A DNA stretch of 64,000 nt from Priestia megaterium NBRC 15308 = ATCC 14581 (GCF_000832985.1 NZ_CP009920.1:3342501-3406500); one strand, 5' to 3'. Shown: positions 1-8,721, counted from the first letter of the stretch. Notes: a model not told the origin generated them from the sequence alone. A program made the numbers and translations.

Positions 1-639
1 GAAAGTGGAGAAGTCATTGGTCTTTTAGGACCAAACGGCGCTGGTAAGTCGACGCTTCTGTCTATTTTGTCTACCATTACGGCTCCTTCAAGCGGGAATG
101 TCACGATTGGAGGCTTATCGCTTAAGAAAAATCAAAAAGCGATTCGAGAAGTCATTGGCTATGTTCCACAGGACATAGCGCTGTGGGAAGAGCTTAGCGT
201 AAAAGAAAACATGAAAATGTGGAGCAAAATGACTTCACGCTCTCTGTCGAATGAACAGCTTCAGTCTCTTTGCTCAGCTGTACAGCTCGAAGGTAGATGG
301 AAGGAAAAAGTGAAAAATTTATCAGGGGGCATGAAGCGAAAGCTAAACATAGCCGTTTCACTTATTCATGAACCGTCCGTTTTGTTAATGGACGAGCCGA
401 CGGTCGGAATTGATTTGCAGTCCAAGCTTGAGATCATTCGTTATATTAAACAGCTGGCGGCAAAAGGAAAGACGATTATCTATATTACCCATGATTTGAA
501 TGAAATATTAGATGTGTGTCATCGGTTTGCGGTCTTGAAGGAAGGAAAGCTGGAATTTGTCGGCACGATGGACCAAGCGAAGGAAAAGACTGGGGAAGAG
601 GCAGAAGAGAACGTTGTGTATAAGCTGCTGCATGATTAA
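1..639 (+). CDS. ABC transporter ATP-binding protein, 5'-truncated by window edge
   Basis: The reading frame is open from base 1, so the start lies left of the window. The Walker A motif GPNGAGKS is encoded at about 31-54. The signature LSGGMKRK lies near 320-345, Walker B LLMDEP near 384-402, and the switch histidine in YITHD near 480-495. This is the nucleotide-binding half of an ABC transporter and would energise a membrane partner encoded upstream, outside the window. The signature with MKRK and the short C-terminal tail resemble drug or lantibiotic-type ABC-2 exporters (CcmA family); that subtype is inferred. A strong hairpin follows the stop, so this is the last gene of its operon. Confidence 0.9.
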   Translation, partial: ESGEVIGLLGPNGAGKSTLLSILSTITAPSSGNVTIGGLSLKKNQKAIREVIGYVPQDIALWEELSVKENMKMWSKMTSRSLSNEQLQSLCSAVQLEGRWKEKVKNLSGGMKRKLNIAVSLIHEPSVLLMDEPTVGIDLQSKLEIIRYIKQLAAKGKTIIYITHDLNEILDVCHRFAVLKEGKLEFVGTMDQAKEKTGEEAEENVVYKLLHD

Positions 640-658
640 GATAAAGTAATGATAAAAA

Positions 659-688
659 AGAGCCGCTTCATGAAGAAGCGGCTCTTTC
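659..688. terminator. bidirectional intrinsic terminator
   Basis: The arms AGCCGCTT and AAGCGGCT flank a short loop, with A-rich sequence on the left and T-rich on the right. It serves both the ABC gene (+) and the convergent CNNM-family gene (-). Confidence 0.8.
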
Positions 689-690
689 TA

Positions 691-2046
691 TTATGCTTGT
701 GTAACTTCTTGTTCTGGTGAATGACTTTCAGGCTGCACGCGTTCTTCTTCAGGAAGGGCACGTACTTCTACTTCTTTCATTTGGTGACCGTCCATTTCTT
801 TTGCAATAAACTCGTATCCGAAAAGTTTGAACGATTCGCTTTCCTGGATATCGATATTTTGCATTAACATCCAGCCGCCAATTGTATCGATATCGTCGTT
901 TTCAATTTCGATATGAAGGACTTCGTTAACTTCTTCAAGCAGTACTTTTGAGTTAAAGACAAAGTGCTGATCGCTGATTTTTTGAACAAGCGGCTTTTCA
1001 TCTGTATCAAACTCATCTCGAATTTCTCCAACGATTTCTTCTAAAATATCTTCAACGGTAACGATACCAGCCGTACCGCCGTACTCATCAATCAACACAG
1101 CCATATGCGTACGTTTCTTTTGCATCGAGCGCAATAGGTCTTGAATCGCTACGGTTTCAATTACTTGAATAATAGGATTCATATAAAGCTTCACGCTTTG
1201 CTTTTTTAACGCATCGTTAATTACGACATCGTTTAGAATCTCTTTGACGTTGACTAAGCCGATAATGTTATCTTTGTCTCCGTCAACGGTAACAGGGTAA
1301 CGAGTGTAGCGATCTTCTACAGCAAGCTTTAAGAAATCTTCAATGCTGTCGTCTTCAGAAACAGCTGAAATTTCTGTTCTTGGTACCATGATTTCGCGAG
1401 CAACACGGTTATCGAATTCGAAAATGTTGTTCACGTACTTATATTCAGACTGGTTAATTTCCCCGCCTTTAAAACTTTCTGATAAAATAATGCGCAGCTC
1501 TTCTTCACTGTGCGCAAGTTCATGCTCTGAAGCTGGCTTTAATCCAAACATTCCAGTTAATAAACGGGCAGAACCATTTAGTAACCAAATGAAGGGGAAC
1601 ATAATTTTATAGAATAAAATTAACGGACGAGCAAACAATAACGTAACGGTTTCAGCTTTTTGAATCGCAAATGTTTTTGGCGCTAATTCACCAACGACTA
1701 CGTGAACAAACGTTACAAGCGCAAATGCGATAATGAATGAAAGAATATGTGTTAAAGATGCAGCAACGCCCATTTTTTCAAACAGGGGTTCTACAATCTT
1801 CGCAACAGTCGGTTCTCCTAACCAACCGAGTCCTAAAGCAGTAATCGTAATACCAAGCTGACACGCAGATAAATATTCATCTAAGTGTGTCGTCACGGTT
1901 TTAACCGCATTCGCTCCTTTTTTTCCTTCAGCAACAAGTTGATCTACCCGTGAACTACGAAGCTTCACAATTGCAAACTCTGAAGCAACGAAAAAAGCAG
2001 TGAGTACAATTAAAATCGCAAAAATAATTAAGTTAATGGTTATCAA
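691..2046 (-). CDS. CNNM/CorC-family (HlyC/CorC) transporter, probable Mg2+ exporter
   Basis: The 451 residues have the standard layout. An N-terminal DUF21/CNNM membrane region (residues 1-200, several hydrophobic segments) comes first, then a paired CBS module (about 215-340, with the motif [18 protein letters not shown]), then a C-terminal CorC_HlyC domain (about 350-430). Members of this family in Bacillus export magnesium; in B. subtilis the YhdP/MpfA member lies next to a MerR gene (yhdQ), as here. The older name 'hemolysin-like' has no functional support. The assignment to YhdP is inferred from the neighbour rather than proven. The tail is acidic and probably cytosolic. Confidence 0.88.
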   Translation of the reverse strand: MITINLIIFAILIVLTAFFVASEFAIVKLRSSRVDQLVAEGKKGANAVKTVTTHLDEYLSACQLGITITALGLGWLGEPTVAKIVEPLFEKMGVAASLTHILSFIIAFALVTFVHVVVGELAPKTFAIQKAETVTLLFARPLILFYKIMFPFIWLLNGSARLLTGMFGLKPASEHELAHSEEELRIILSESFKGGEINQSEYKYVNNIFEFDNRVAREIMVPRTEISAVSEDDSIEDFLKLAVEDRYTRYPVTVDGDKDNIIGLVNVKEILNDVVINDALKKQSVKLYMNPIIQVIETVAIQDLLRSMQKKRTHMAVLIDEYGGTAGIVTVEDILEEIVGEIRDEFDTDEKPLVQKISDQHFVFNSKVLLEEVNEVLHIEIENDDIDTIGGWMLMQNIDIQESESFKLFGYEFIAKEMDGHQMKEVEVRALPEEERVQPESHSPEQEVTQA

Positions 2047-2105
2047 TGAATATACTTACTTTATAATGCTATAAAGTAAGTAAACACCTCCTGTAAATAA
2101 TAAAT

Positions 2106-2471
2106 TTACGACAGTAGCAGCAGTAAAGAGTGCAAAAGAGTGACGCTTTCTGGTGAAAGCCGATTCATCATTACTTTTCGATCTTCTTCATTAAGCTTTT
2201 CCATAAGCGGTGCAACTTCTTTTAAACTGTCGTTTAGTACGTAAAATTTGGATGCTAATTCGTCTTTGGAGTGGCTATTCTCGGATTGCTCTATAGAAAA
2301 TAGAGAAGAAATTTCTTCAAGAGAACGGCCTTCGCTTTTTAATTTTTCAATTAAATAAAGACGTTTCAGCGCTTCTTCGTTATAAAAGCGATAGTTAGAA
2401 GCAGAGCGTTCTGCTTTTAACAAACCAATGTTGGTATAATAGTCAACCGTGCGTTTCGTTACATGTGCCAT
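2106..2471 (-). CDS. MerR-family regulator, N-terminus apparently lost to a frameshift
   Basis: The protein carries the MerR signature KRTVDYYTNIGLL followed by a helical dimerisation region. The uninterrupted frame begins at an internal ATG (2471), which removes about the first 11-13 residues of the winged-helix domain. The same frame continues upstream as TYKIGELAE, the expected MerR N-terminus, but has no start codon before a stop. A well-placed ATG at 2509, with a strong Shine-Dalgarno (AAAGGAGG) before it, is out of frame by one base at a run of four G. One extra G would restore a full-length protein. It lies 60 bp upstream of the CNNM gene on the same strand, so the two may be co-transcribed. 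Either a real frameshift or a sequence error is possible. Confidence 0.75.
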   Translation of the reverse strand: MAHVTKRTVDYYTNIGLLKAERSASNYRFYNEEALKRLYLIEKLKSEGRSLEEISSLFSIEQSENSHSKDELASKFYVLNDSLKEVAPLMEKLNEEDRKVMMNRLSPESVTLLHSLLLLLS

Positions 2472-2536
2472 CTCTGCAAGTTCGCCAATTTTGTATGTCG
2501 CAACCCCATCAGAATACCACCTCCTTTAACTATGTC

Positions 2537-2554
2537 AACCATCACGTGATGGTT
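2537..2554. promoter_or_regulatory. perfect 18-bp palindrome, candidate MerR operator
   Basis: AACCATCACGTGATGGTT is a perfect inverted repeat 28 bp upstream of the likely original ATG of the MerR gene. MerR regulators bind such dyads in their own promoters. Assignment to this regulator is inferred from position. Confidence 0.55.
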
Positions 2555-2685
2555 TTTATCTGTGTAACTATTTATCTTTTATCCTATCGTAATTAAGTAT
2601 ACGCGCGTAAGATCAAAAAGTTTCATTTTTTTATTAGCATTCAGTATATCTCAAAATAAGGTAGTTTGACAAAGATTTTATAAAA

Positions 2686-2713
2686 AAACTCGCTTATATT
2701 AAGCGAGTTTTTT
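2686..2713 (-). terminator. intrinsic terminator overlapping the 3' end of a small gene
   Basis: The arms ACTCGCTTA and TAAGCGAGT flank a short loop, with A and T runs on the two sides. It overlaps the end of the 69-residue gene. Confidence 0.75.
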
Positions 2714-2908
2714 AGTAGGATGACGTACGATAATGTGCATGCGTTCATACACATATTGAATACGTTCAGTATAATCTATGAACTCAGGGCTCATTGGAGA
2801 TAGCTGATCAGCAATACGGTGCATAATAGCAGCTTCTTCTTTTAACGAATCTAAATTTTGAGTTCGGTCAATTCTTGCTTTAAATGTTAACGAAATCATG
2901 TTATTCAC
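2699..2908 (-). CDS. small hypothetical protein, 69 aa
   Basis: The function is not recognised. It is a soluble, probably helical protein of 69 residues without membrane segments or cysteines. A GAGGTG ribosome site precedes the ATG by a normal spacing, and an intrinsic terminator overlaps its end, so it forms a plausible single-gene unit. Confidence 0.6.
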   Translation of the reverse strand: MNNMISLTFKARIDRTQNLDSLKEEAAIMHRIADQLSPMSPEFIDYTERIQYVYERMHIIVRHPTKKLA

Positions 2909-3046
2909 CTCGTTGTTATGTTACTTGTTATGAGGAGCTATGTCCGTGACTTTTATCACTCTCGTCAAAGGTGATAACGTAATTATTTGATGTTTGCCGG
3001 CATTTTGTGTAGGATGATTAGAAAAGGGTTTTTATGGGAGAATGAA

Positions 3047-3445
3047 ATGAATTTAAAACGAATGCACCACGTAGCCATTATAGGAAGTAATTATGAACGT
3101 TCAAAAGCTTTTTATGTAAATGTGTTAGGATGCAAGATTATAGAAGAAACATATAGAAAAGAAAGAGATTCATATAAGCTAGATTTAGAAGTAGCTCCTG
3201 GCTATCAAATTGAGTTGTTCTCGTTTCCAAATCCGCCACGGCGTCCTTCAAGACCTGAAGCGTGCGGCTTACGCCATTTAGCTTTTGCGGTTGAAAGCGT
3301 AGAGGATTCCAAGCGTGAACTAGAGCAGCAAGGGATTGATGTGGAATCTATTAGGGTAGATGAACTAACGGGAAAAAAATTCACATTTTTTGCTGATCCG
3401 GATGGGTTACCGCTAGAGCTTTATGAAGAGAAAGAGGGGGAATAA
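3047..3445 (+). CDS. VOC-family (glyoxalase-like) protein, YaeR/SMU1112c type
   Basis: The 132 residues form a vicinal oxygen chelate fold. The start MNLKRMHHVAI supplies the first metal histidine. YQIELFSF supplies a glutamate, GLRHLAFAV the second histidine, and DPDGLPLELYE the last glutamate. This H/E/H/E pattern matches GloA2/YaeR-type proteins, which are metal-dependent lyases or dioxygenases of unknown substrate. The start at 3047 was chosen because GGGAG lies six bases before it; the 20 codons upstream do not look coding. The stop is followed after five bases by the next gene, so the two are probably one operon. Confidence 0.85.
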   Translation: MNLKRMHHVAIIGSNYERSKAFYVNVLGCKIIEETYRKERDSYKLDLEVAPGYQIELFSFPNPPRRPSRPEACGLRHLAFAVESVEDSKRELEQQGIDVESIRVDELTGKKFTFFADPDGLPLELYEEKEGE

Positions 3446-3450
3446 GGAGT

Positions 3451-4317
3451 ATGTGCAATTATTTATTTGTATACGGAACGCTTCTTGAAGGAGAAGGTAA
3501 TCACGGATTGCTGCATCATGCGCGCCCTATTGCCAAGCAGGCAAAAACGAAAGGGAAATTATATGACACAAAGCAAGGCTATCCTATGCTTGATATCGAC
3601 AGTGAACATATTGTGTACGGAGAAGTATATGAAGTGACCGATCAGCTTATGTGGAAGGCTCTTGATGAATTAGAAGGGTACATTCATGAAGGTCATAAAG
3701 ACAATGAATATGATAAAGTTGTGCAAACGGTTGAAACGGACCAAGGTGAATTTGAAGCCGTTGTGTATGTGGCAAGCGATCGTTCGCTGCTGCACGAATT
3801 TATCCCGAGCGGAAACTGGCGCGTGTGGAAAGAAGATTTATTAGAAGGTATGCTGTATTTTGCTTACGGTTCATGTATGGATAACGATCGTTTTATTAAG
3901 CACGGGGTGGATCAGCATTTCCAAGACTGTCTCGGCAGAGCTGTTTTCAAAGGCTATACGCTTCGATATAACCACGTTATTCATGACGGAGGACGTGCAG
4001 ACATGGTTGAAGAAGGCGGAGTCGTTGAAGGCAAACTGTACCGCGTGCCGCCTGAAGCAATTACGTACCTGTATGGCAGAGAAGGCGTAGATAATAACGG
4101 CTATCGCCCTGCTATTATTTCTGTCGAGCATGAAGGTAAGATGGTGGATCATGTTCTTACTTTTTTTGTGTTAAATAAAGAAAAAGAAGTCGCACCTCCG
4201 GATCATTATTCGACTGAAATTATTCGAGGGGCAACAGGTGTACTCAGCGAAGAATATGTTCAGAAGCTAATAGAACAAGTCCATGCGCTAAAAAATAGCG
4301 ATGTTGTAAATAACTAA
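3451..4317 (+). CDS. ykqA: tandem gamma-glutamylcyclotransferase-fold protein (YkqA-like)
   Basis: It has two AIG2/GGCT-fold domains in one chain. The first starts at residue 3 with YLFVYGTLLEGEGNH. The second starts near residue 131 with LYFAYGSCMDNDRF. Both begin with the YG(T/S) loop typical of these cyclotransferases. The family turns gamma-glutamyl-amino compounds into 5-oxoproline and the free amine. The two-domain length (288 aa) matches B. subtilis YkqA. The gene sits five bases after the VOC gene, behind GGAG, so the two are translated from one mRNA. Substrate unknown. Confidence 0.82.
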   Translation: MCNYLFVYGTLLEGEGNHGLLHHARPIAKQAKTKGKLYDTKQGYPMLDIDSEHIVYGEVYEVTDQLMWKALDELEGYIHEGHKDNEYDKVVQTVETDQGEFEAVVYVASDRSLLHEFIPSGNWRVWKEDLLEGMLYFAYGSCMDNDRFIKHGVDQHFQDCLGRAVFKGYTLRYNHVIHDGGRADMVEEGGVVEGKLYRVPPEAITYLYGREGVDNNGYRPAIISVEHEGKMVDHVLTFFVLNKEKEVAPPDHYSTEIIRGATGVLSEEYVQKLIEQVHALKNSDVVNN

Positions 4318-4324
4318 TATAAAA

Positions 4325-4462
4325 AGAAGCAGGGACAAAAGTAGTTTAGTTGAAGAAAGCTCCGAACGAGTAATCGTTCGGAGCTTTTTATTGTTATGGT
4401 GAACGTAGAGTTAATCTATTTAGCTGCTTCTAGCTGTTGATTGAATTGATTTTGTTATGTGT
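4325..4462 (+). repeat. interspersed terminator-carrying element, copy R1 (short form)
   Basis: It starts with a degenerate form of the shared end (GAAGCAGGGACAAAAGTAG), then a terminator with stem AGCTCCGAACGA / TCGTTCGGAGCT, then the conserved GTTATGGTGAACGTAG and AGCTGTTGATTG blocks. It jumps straight to the far-end block TTGATTTTGTTATGTGTTGA. The GC-rich core found in long copies is missing. It lies just after ykqA. Confidence 0.8.
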
Positions 4463-4466
4463 TGAA

Positions 4467-5342
4467 TTAGCTAAAGGAAACAGAGAATTCTGTTTGAAAT
4501 ACACCGTCTTTTGATAAACGGTTGATGCCTAATTTTTCTTTGAAATTTCCGTTGTGATCATGCGTATCTGCAATTCCAAACCAAGGTTCGATGCAAAGAA
4601 AAGGAGCGATTGTATGATTTTCTGCATCATACTTTGACCAAATACCGACATACGGGAAATCATTAAACTGAACGTTAATTTGATTTTCATTAACCGGCGA
4701 TTTAATCGTAATTCCGTCAATATGACTAAAAATTAGCGCATCATTTGCAAATAAATCTGCGCTTAGCGGCAGCTGATGCAAATTTTCTGCAGCTCCTTTT
4801 TCATGAATAAGAGCGTCTTTTAATATAAATTCCTTCGGCGTAGTTTTAGAAGGCTCTATTTCTAAAAAGTAATCAGAAATCTGCTCGTTTTCACGTAACG
4901 GAATACGAAAAGCAGGGTGGGCTCCAATTGAAAAATACATATCGTCTTTATCTTCGTTCACTACTTTCCACTGAAAAGTTAATCGGTTATTTTCCAGACG
5001 GTAGCTGATTTCAACTGAACATTCAAACGGATATACGTCTTTAAAGCGGCCGTTTGTAGCAAATTGCAGCCGTGCCGTTTCGTTTGTTTGTTCGATCACG
5101 CTGAAAGCAGAATCACGTAAAAAACCGTGCTGTGGCAAAGAGTATTCGCGCTGATCAACGGTATACTGATCATTTTTTAATCGGCCTACGATTGGAAACA
5201 ATACGGGGGATACTCGTCCCCAATAAGCGGGGTCTCCGCTCCACATGAACTGCAGGTCTTTTTCTTTATGAAATACTTCTACAACTTCCGCTCCTTTTTC
5301 TTGAATACTTACTTTCATTTTACTATTTTCTAGTACAATCAT
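4467..5342 (-). CDS. aldose-1-epimerase family protein (GalM/LacX-like)
   Basis: The protein of about 291 residues carries the galactose mutarotase beta-sandwich signature. Recognisable parts are the FSIGAHPAFRIP block with the catalytic histidine and the late CIEPWFGIADTHDHNGNF block. The family interconverts alpha and beta anomers of free or phosphorylated sugars in the cytosol; LacX-type members are substrate-unassigned. The start at 5342 has GGGAG eight bases upstream. It stands alone, and its 3' end faces repeat R1. Confidence 0.85.
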   Translation of the reverse strand: MIVLENSKMKVSIQEKGAEVVEVFHKEKDLQFMWSGDPAYWGRVSPVLFPIVGRLKNDQYTVDQREYSLPQHGFLRDSAFSVIEQTNETARLQFATNGRFKDVYPFECSVEISYRLENNRLTFQWKVVNEDKDDMYFSIGAHPAFRIPLRENEQISDYFLEIEPSKTTPKEFILKDALIHEKGAAENLHQLPLSADLFANDALIFSHIDGITIKSPVNENQINVQFNDFPYVGIWSKYDAENHTIAPFLCIEPWFGIADTHDHNGNFKEKLGINRLSKDGVFQTEFSVSFS

Positions 5343-5483
5343 TACAACATCTCCCAAATCATTCTTGTACGCTCGAGCAGCCTCAAACGTACTGGCTTTG
5401 CCTATATTATACCCTTCTTGGCAAAAAAGGTATTAATTTCCCTATTTTTGTTCAAATTAATATAGAAAAAGGAGGGTTCAAAT

Positions 5484-5930
5484 ATGAATCATGCAACATT
5501 ATTGCTCATTAAATTTGCAGCGGCACTTATTGCGTTTGGTATAGGCCTTGATTTGTTTTTTGATGCAACCATCGGAGACATTATTTCCTTTAGCTTGCTA
5601 ACGACAGTTGTGACATATTTAGTAGTGGATCGAATTGTACTGCCTCGAGTGGGCAACCGTGATGCCATTATTGTTGAATTTGTTCTAACCTATATGAGCG
5701 TATGGATTTTTGGAACATTGTTATTAGACAGCTACGTTCAAATTGCTTGGGGAAGTATTATTTCTGCAGCTATTATTACATTTGCCGAGGTTTTTGTTCA
5801 CCGCTACTTATTCAACCATATTGAAACGAAACATACAGTGAGAACGCGTCCCGCTTTTAAGCGAAAACTAGCGTATGACACAGAATTTGCAGAAGAACAG
5901 CATGTAGAAAACAAGGAAAATCCAAAATAA
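5484..5930 (+). CDS. yndM: YndM/DUF2512 family membrane protein
   Basis: The 148 residues have four hydrophobic segments (about 5-25, 30-50, 60-80, 84-105) followed by a basic and acidic cytosolic tail of about 40 residues. This matches the DUF2512 family (B. subtilis YndM), small integral membrane proteins of endospore formers with no known function. AAAGGAGGG lies before the ATG. A terminator follows at once, so it is monocistronic. Confidence 0.82.
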   Translation: MNHATLLLIKFAAALIAFGIGLDLFFDATIGDIISFSLLTTVVTYLVVDRIVLPRVGNRDAIIVEFVLTYMSVWIFGTLLLDSYVQIAWGSIISAAIITFAEVFVHRYLFNHIETKHTVRTRPAFKRKLAYDTEFAEEQHVENKENPK

Positions 5931-5962
5931 AAAGAAAGCTCACTTTTGAGCTTTCTTTTTTA
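5931..5962. terminator. intrinsic terminator between yndM and signal peptidase
   Basis: The arms AAAGAAAGCTCA and TGAGCTTTCTTT are followed by a T run. It can serve both convergent genes. Confidence 0.75.
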
Positions 5963-5966
5963 TGTG

Positions 5967-6518
5967 TTAATGCATAAGAGTCATTTCCTTTAAAGGCCAG
6001 TATTTCATATTGACTTCTCCTATGATCGAAGAAATCGGAGTGAGGCCAAAATGTCTGCCATCTCGGCTAATGCGTCTGTTGTCACCTAGCACTAATACGT
6101 ATCCATCGGGTATCGTGCCGTCTTGAGACAGTTCGTACGTGGAAAAATTTTCAGTAAATCGCTCGTAAGCGGGTACTTTGGATAAATATTTATGAAGATG
6201 CGGTTCTTTTTTGACTTTGTTATTTATATACAGAACATCATCTTTGTATTCGACCGTTTCTCCTGGTAAGCCGACGATGCGCTTTACTAGAAAATCACTG
6301 CTATAGGGAGCTTGCAAAACGACAATGTCAAAGCGCTCCAGCTTGCTGTGTTTGTTAATAATAATTCGATTGCCTTCGTGCAAAATAGGCTTCATAGAAT
6401 CGCCTTTTACAGTGTAGGGCTGAAACCAATAGTGCTGAACGACAACAGAAAGCAAAACAGTGCCGAGGATGACGCTTGTGTATGTAAGAATTTCACGCTT
6501 TAGTTTTTTATTGACCAT
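5967..6518 (-). CDS. type I signal peptidase
   Basis: It is a 183-residue membrane-anchored protease that removes signal peptides from exported proteins. One N-terminal membrane segment (about residues 12-32) is followed by the box with the serine nucleophile (KGDSMKP) and the box with the general-base lysine (VKRIVGLPGE). The GDNR.SRDGR box lies near the end. These are the prokaryotic P-type Ser/Lys boxes of SipS/SipT relatives. The start at 6518 is chosen because AAGGTG precedes it; the 26 upstream codons are unlike the family. Confidence 0.93.
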   Translation of the reverse strand: MVNKKLKREILTYTSVILGTVLLSVVVQHYWFQPYTVKGDSMKPILHEGNRIIINKHSKLERFDIVVLQAPYSSDFLVKRIVGLPGETVEYKDDVLYINNKVKKEPHLHKYLSKVPAYERFTENFSTYELSQDGTIPDGYVLVLGDNRRISRDGRHFGLTPISSIIGEVNMKYWPLKEMTLMH

Positions 6519-6684
6519 AATGGATGAACACCTTCTTAACGGTAAGACTGTCAATTTAAGTTTTTCATAGAGATATAACAGTGTTGATTGTACCATTCAG
6601 AACTAAAGTTTTCCATATCTATATCTATCTGTTTATGCGTGTATGCCAAAAATATAAAAATATGCATGAGGGAACAAAAAATGA

Positions 6685-6722
6685 AAAGAGCCGTTATTCT
6701 AGGGAATAACGGCTCTTCTTTA
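6685..6722 (-). terminator. intrinsic terminator of the LapA-domain gene
   Basis: The arms GAGCCGTTATTC and GAATAACGGCTC form a perfect 12-bp stem just after the stop of the gene at 6723-7058. Confidence 0.8.
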
Positions 6723-7058
6723 TTATAAGTGAGCGCGCTCAGTTCGAGTAGCTGGTTGATTTGGTTCTTCTTCCACAACAGGCTCAACAGGCTTATGCTG
6801 CTTGATTTCTTCTTCCAGCTCAGCAATTCGCTTGTTTTTCTGCTTCACTTGTCCTCTTAGTTGAACAATTTTTACAAAGCTCAATGAAGCAGCAACAACT
6901 CCTCCAAACACGGCCGTTGTTAAGATAATTAAAATAAGAGGCCATTTTTGTGAACCAAATACATAGTTAAATTGTACAGGATCGTTGTTAATTACAGCTA
7001 AAACAGCAATGATAAGAGCAAATATAAGTCCTAAAATAAAAAAGCTCTGTCCTTTCAT
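6723..7058 (-). CDS. LapA-domain (DUF1049) membrane protein
   Basis: The protein of 111 residues has two hydrophobic helices (about 5-25 and 38-65), then a coiled coil with KQKNKRIAELEEEIKQ, then an acidic, proline-rich tail. This is the LapA/DUF1049 layout. LapA helps lipopolysaccharide assembly in Gram-negatives; in Firmicutes the role is unknown. ATG at 7058 with AAGGAA nine bases upstream is preferred over the GTG three codons earlier. It is monocistronic. Confidence 0.8.
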   Translation of the reverse strand: MKGQSFFILGLIFALIIAVLAVINNDPVQFNYVFGSQKWPLILIILTTAVFGGVVAASLSFVKIVQLRGQVKQKNKRIAELEEEIKQHKPVEPVVEEEPNQPATRTERAHL

Positions 7059-7313
7059 AAGCTGCACTTCCTTTCTTTACATGGTCATTACAACTTTTAT
7101 AGCGTAACCACTCATCTTAAGTGTTTGCTATCTTGCTTATAGGTATACGTATCCACATTTAAACAAAATCAAACATTTTCTTGATTATATGTATCTTTCT
7201 TTTAAAACACAATATATCGATTGGTGTAGCAACTTTGACATGTCCAAAGACCTGGTATGTCGAATTTTTGGAATAAAGAGCTCGCGTATCCTTTTTGATT
7301 AAGCAGATTAAGC

Positions 7314-7323
7314 GGGGGGGGGG
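7314..7323. repeat. G10 homopolymer
   Basis: A run of ten G lies in an otherwise AT-rich intergenic stretch, followed by AGGGAC. No gene crosses it. It is a possible slippage site or assembly artefact. Confidence 0.7.
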
Positions 7324-7355
7324 AGGGACTTCCATTTAAATCATATATGTACAAA

Positions 7356-7656
7356 GAGGCTGTGACATAACTGAATGAATCCAATCTAAAGACGAACAAA
7401 TGAGATCCATGAGCTGAACCGCTTATGACACCGCAGTTGATTTCCATGCAAGACTTCGCTTTCCGCGGGCGGCCGCTGAGCCTCCTCGTCTGTCACGCTT
7501 TTCCCGCAGGAGTCTTCGTCTTACCCTTCAATCAACTGCTAGAAGGAACGAAACAGATGAAGCAGTATTCAAGTAACAAAAAAACGAACCACTCATCAAA
7601 CATGTTGATCAATGGTTCGTTTTTCACTTGGGCTAAGATACTTTTGTCCCAGCCTC
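7356..7656 (-). repeat. interspersed terminator-carrying element, copy R2 (long form, inverted)
   Basis: On the minus strand it reads from the GAGGCTGGGACAAAAG end (7656) through a terminator (about 7578-7625, stem with AACGAACCA), past the TTGATTG block and the GC-rich core (CTTTCCGCGGGCGG on the plus strand), to the GTTATGTCACAGCCTC end (7356). The orientation places the terminator arm on the side of the minus-strand ymaF gene. Small frames inside it are not genes. Confidence 0.85.
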
Positions 7657-7722
7657 ACTTTTATTAAAGCGGTTATATGAACTCAAGCTGAGACCTTGGC
7701 TTAATTGCATTAAACTATTTCA

Positions 7723-8061
7723 TTATCTATCGCCCGGAGCAGGATGATCTACACCTTTGACATGATGCCGATGCTGGTTGTCTTCACTGGTATAAAAGTC
7801 ATAATAGTGAACATGCATACCGTTGCCAATGGGAATAGCGGGACCAGAGTAGGCTTTGTAATGATGTGTATGTCCGTCTTCAAAAACAACATAGCCTTCT
7901 GTATAGTGAATGTGGCTTCCATCCTCGCTTTGAATTGGAGGAGACGTTACATCGAGGCATTGATGGACATGTCCTGACGCAACAGAAGTGTAGTCTACTG
8001 AGCCATGATTATGATGAGGAACAAATCCTGAAACAAAATCGTCCTTGCCTATTTTTTTCAT
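7723..8061 (-). CDS. ymaF: YmaF-family histidine-rich protein
   Basis: The 112 residues include many paired or spaced histidines: PHHNHG, SGHVHQ, GSHIHY, DGHTHHY, GMHVHYY and HRHHVKG. They form repeated 'G-H-x-H' turns separated by about 18-22 residues. This matches the YmaF family (PF12788), known only by sequence. The repeated H-x-H motifs suggest metal binding, which is inference. There is no signal peptide or membrane segment. A Shine-Dalgarno GGGGGAAG precedes the ATG. Confidence 0.85.
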   Translation of the reverse strand: MKKIGKDDFVSGFVPHHNHGSVDYTSVASGHVHQCLDVTSPPIQSEDGSHIHYTEGYVVFEDGHTHHYKAYSGPAIPIGNGMHVHYYDFYTSEDNQHRHHVKGVDHPAPGDR

Positions 8062-8289
8062 TTTACTTCCCCCTACAAATTCAATTTTAAAAACTGTTTA
8101 AGTAAATTCTTTAAATTGGCATTTGAATTTCTCTTTTTAGTTAAATTCAAAAATACATGCTATTGATATGAACAAAGAAAAATAAATATGACTTTTGATA
8201 ATCTGGATTTATAAAATAGGTAGTCTTCCTGTGTGTTTGCCGTTTCTACTTGATAACTTTCACATATATTTATTAAGAAAGGACAAGTT

Positions 8290-8721
8290 ATGATACGAAA
8301 GGAAGTCAGCATAATGAGTTGGGAAAATAAAAAGAGTCTGTGTCAGGAGTTTGCGAGAATTCTAGGTGGACAAGGCAGTTTAGATGAAAATGGCGTTTGT
8401 TTGGTACAAAAGTTTCGGACGATTCGTTTTAAAATTTTAGGGCGTCCAACACGCTCTCCATTAGTTACTCCTCAATTTTTCACTTTTGAAGATTTAGATA
8501 GCAAGGGAAGAGCGCTAAATCTAGGTGAAACCGTGCTTTTGCAAGAAGAGGTAAATCCATTATTAACGGAGCTTAGAAAAAGAGATATTAAGGTTACAGC
8601 CGTTCACAACCATTGGCTATTTGAAGAGCCGAGAGCAATGTATATGCATTTTGAATCCGTAGAACCACCGTTAGATTTTGCACGAAAAGTAAGAGAAGCG
8701 TTTAGAGTATTAAAAGGATAA
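8290..8721 (+). CDS. DUF1259-family protein
   Basis: The 143 residues match the DUF1259 (LppY/LpqO-like) domain. It starts with EFARILGGQGSLDENGVC and has the conserved VTAVHNHWLFEEPRAMYMHFES segment, whose clustered histidines suggest a metal site. Actinobacterial relatives are secreted lipoproteins; this one has no signal peptide. ATG 8290 has AAAGG at good spacing; ATG 8314 is a possible alternative with its own weaker site. Function unknown. Confidence 0.78.
   Translation: MIRKEVSIMSWENKKSLCQEFARILGGQGSLDENGVCLVQKFRTIRFKILGRPTRSPLVTPQFFTFEDLDSKGRALNLGETVLLQEEVNPLLTELRKRDIKVTAVHNHWLFEEPRAMYMHFESVEPPLDFARKVREAFRVLKG

Noticed and set aside
2952-2976. Inverted repeat TTATCAC...GTGATAA before the VOC gene
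   Set aside because: Only seven base pairs with an 11-base loop in an AT-rich stretch; not strong enough to call an operator.
7202-7667. Frames of about 80 residues on both strands around 7.2-7.7 kb
   Set aside because: They run through the interspersed element R2 and the G run, have no ribosome sites, and are explained by the repeat.
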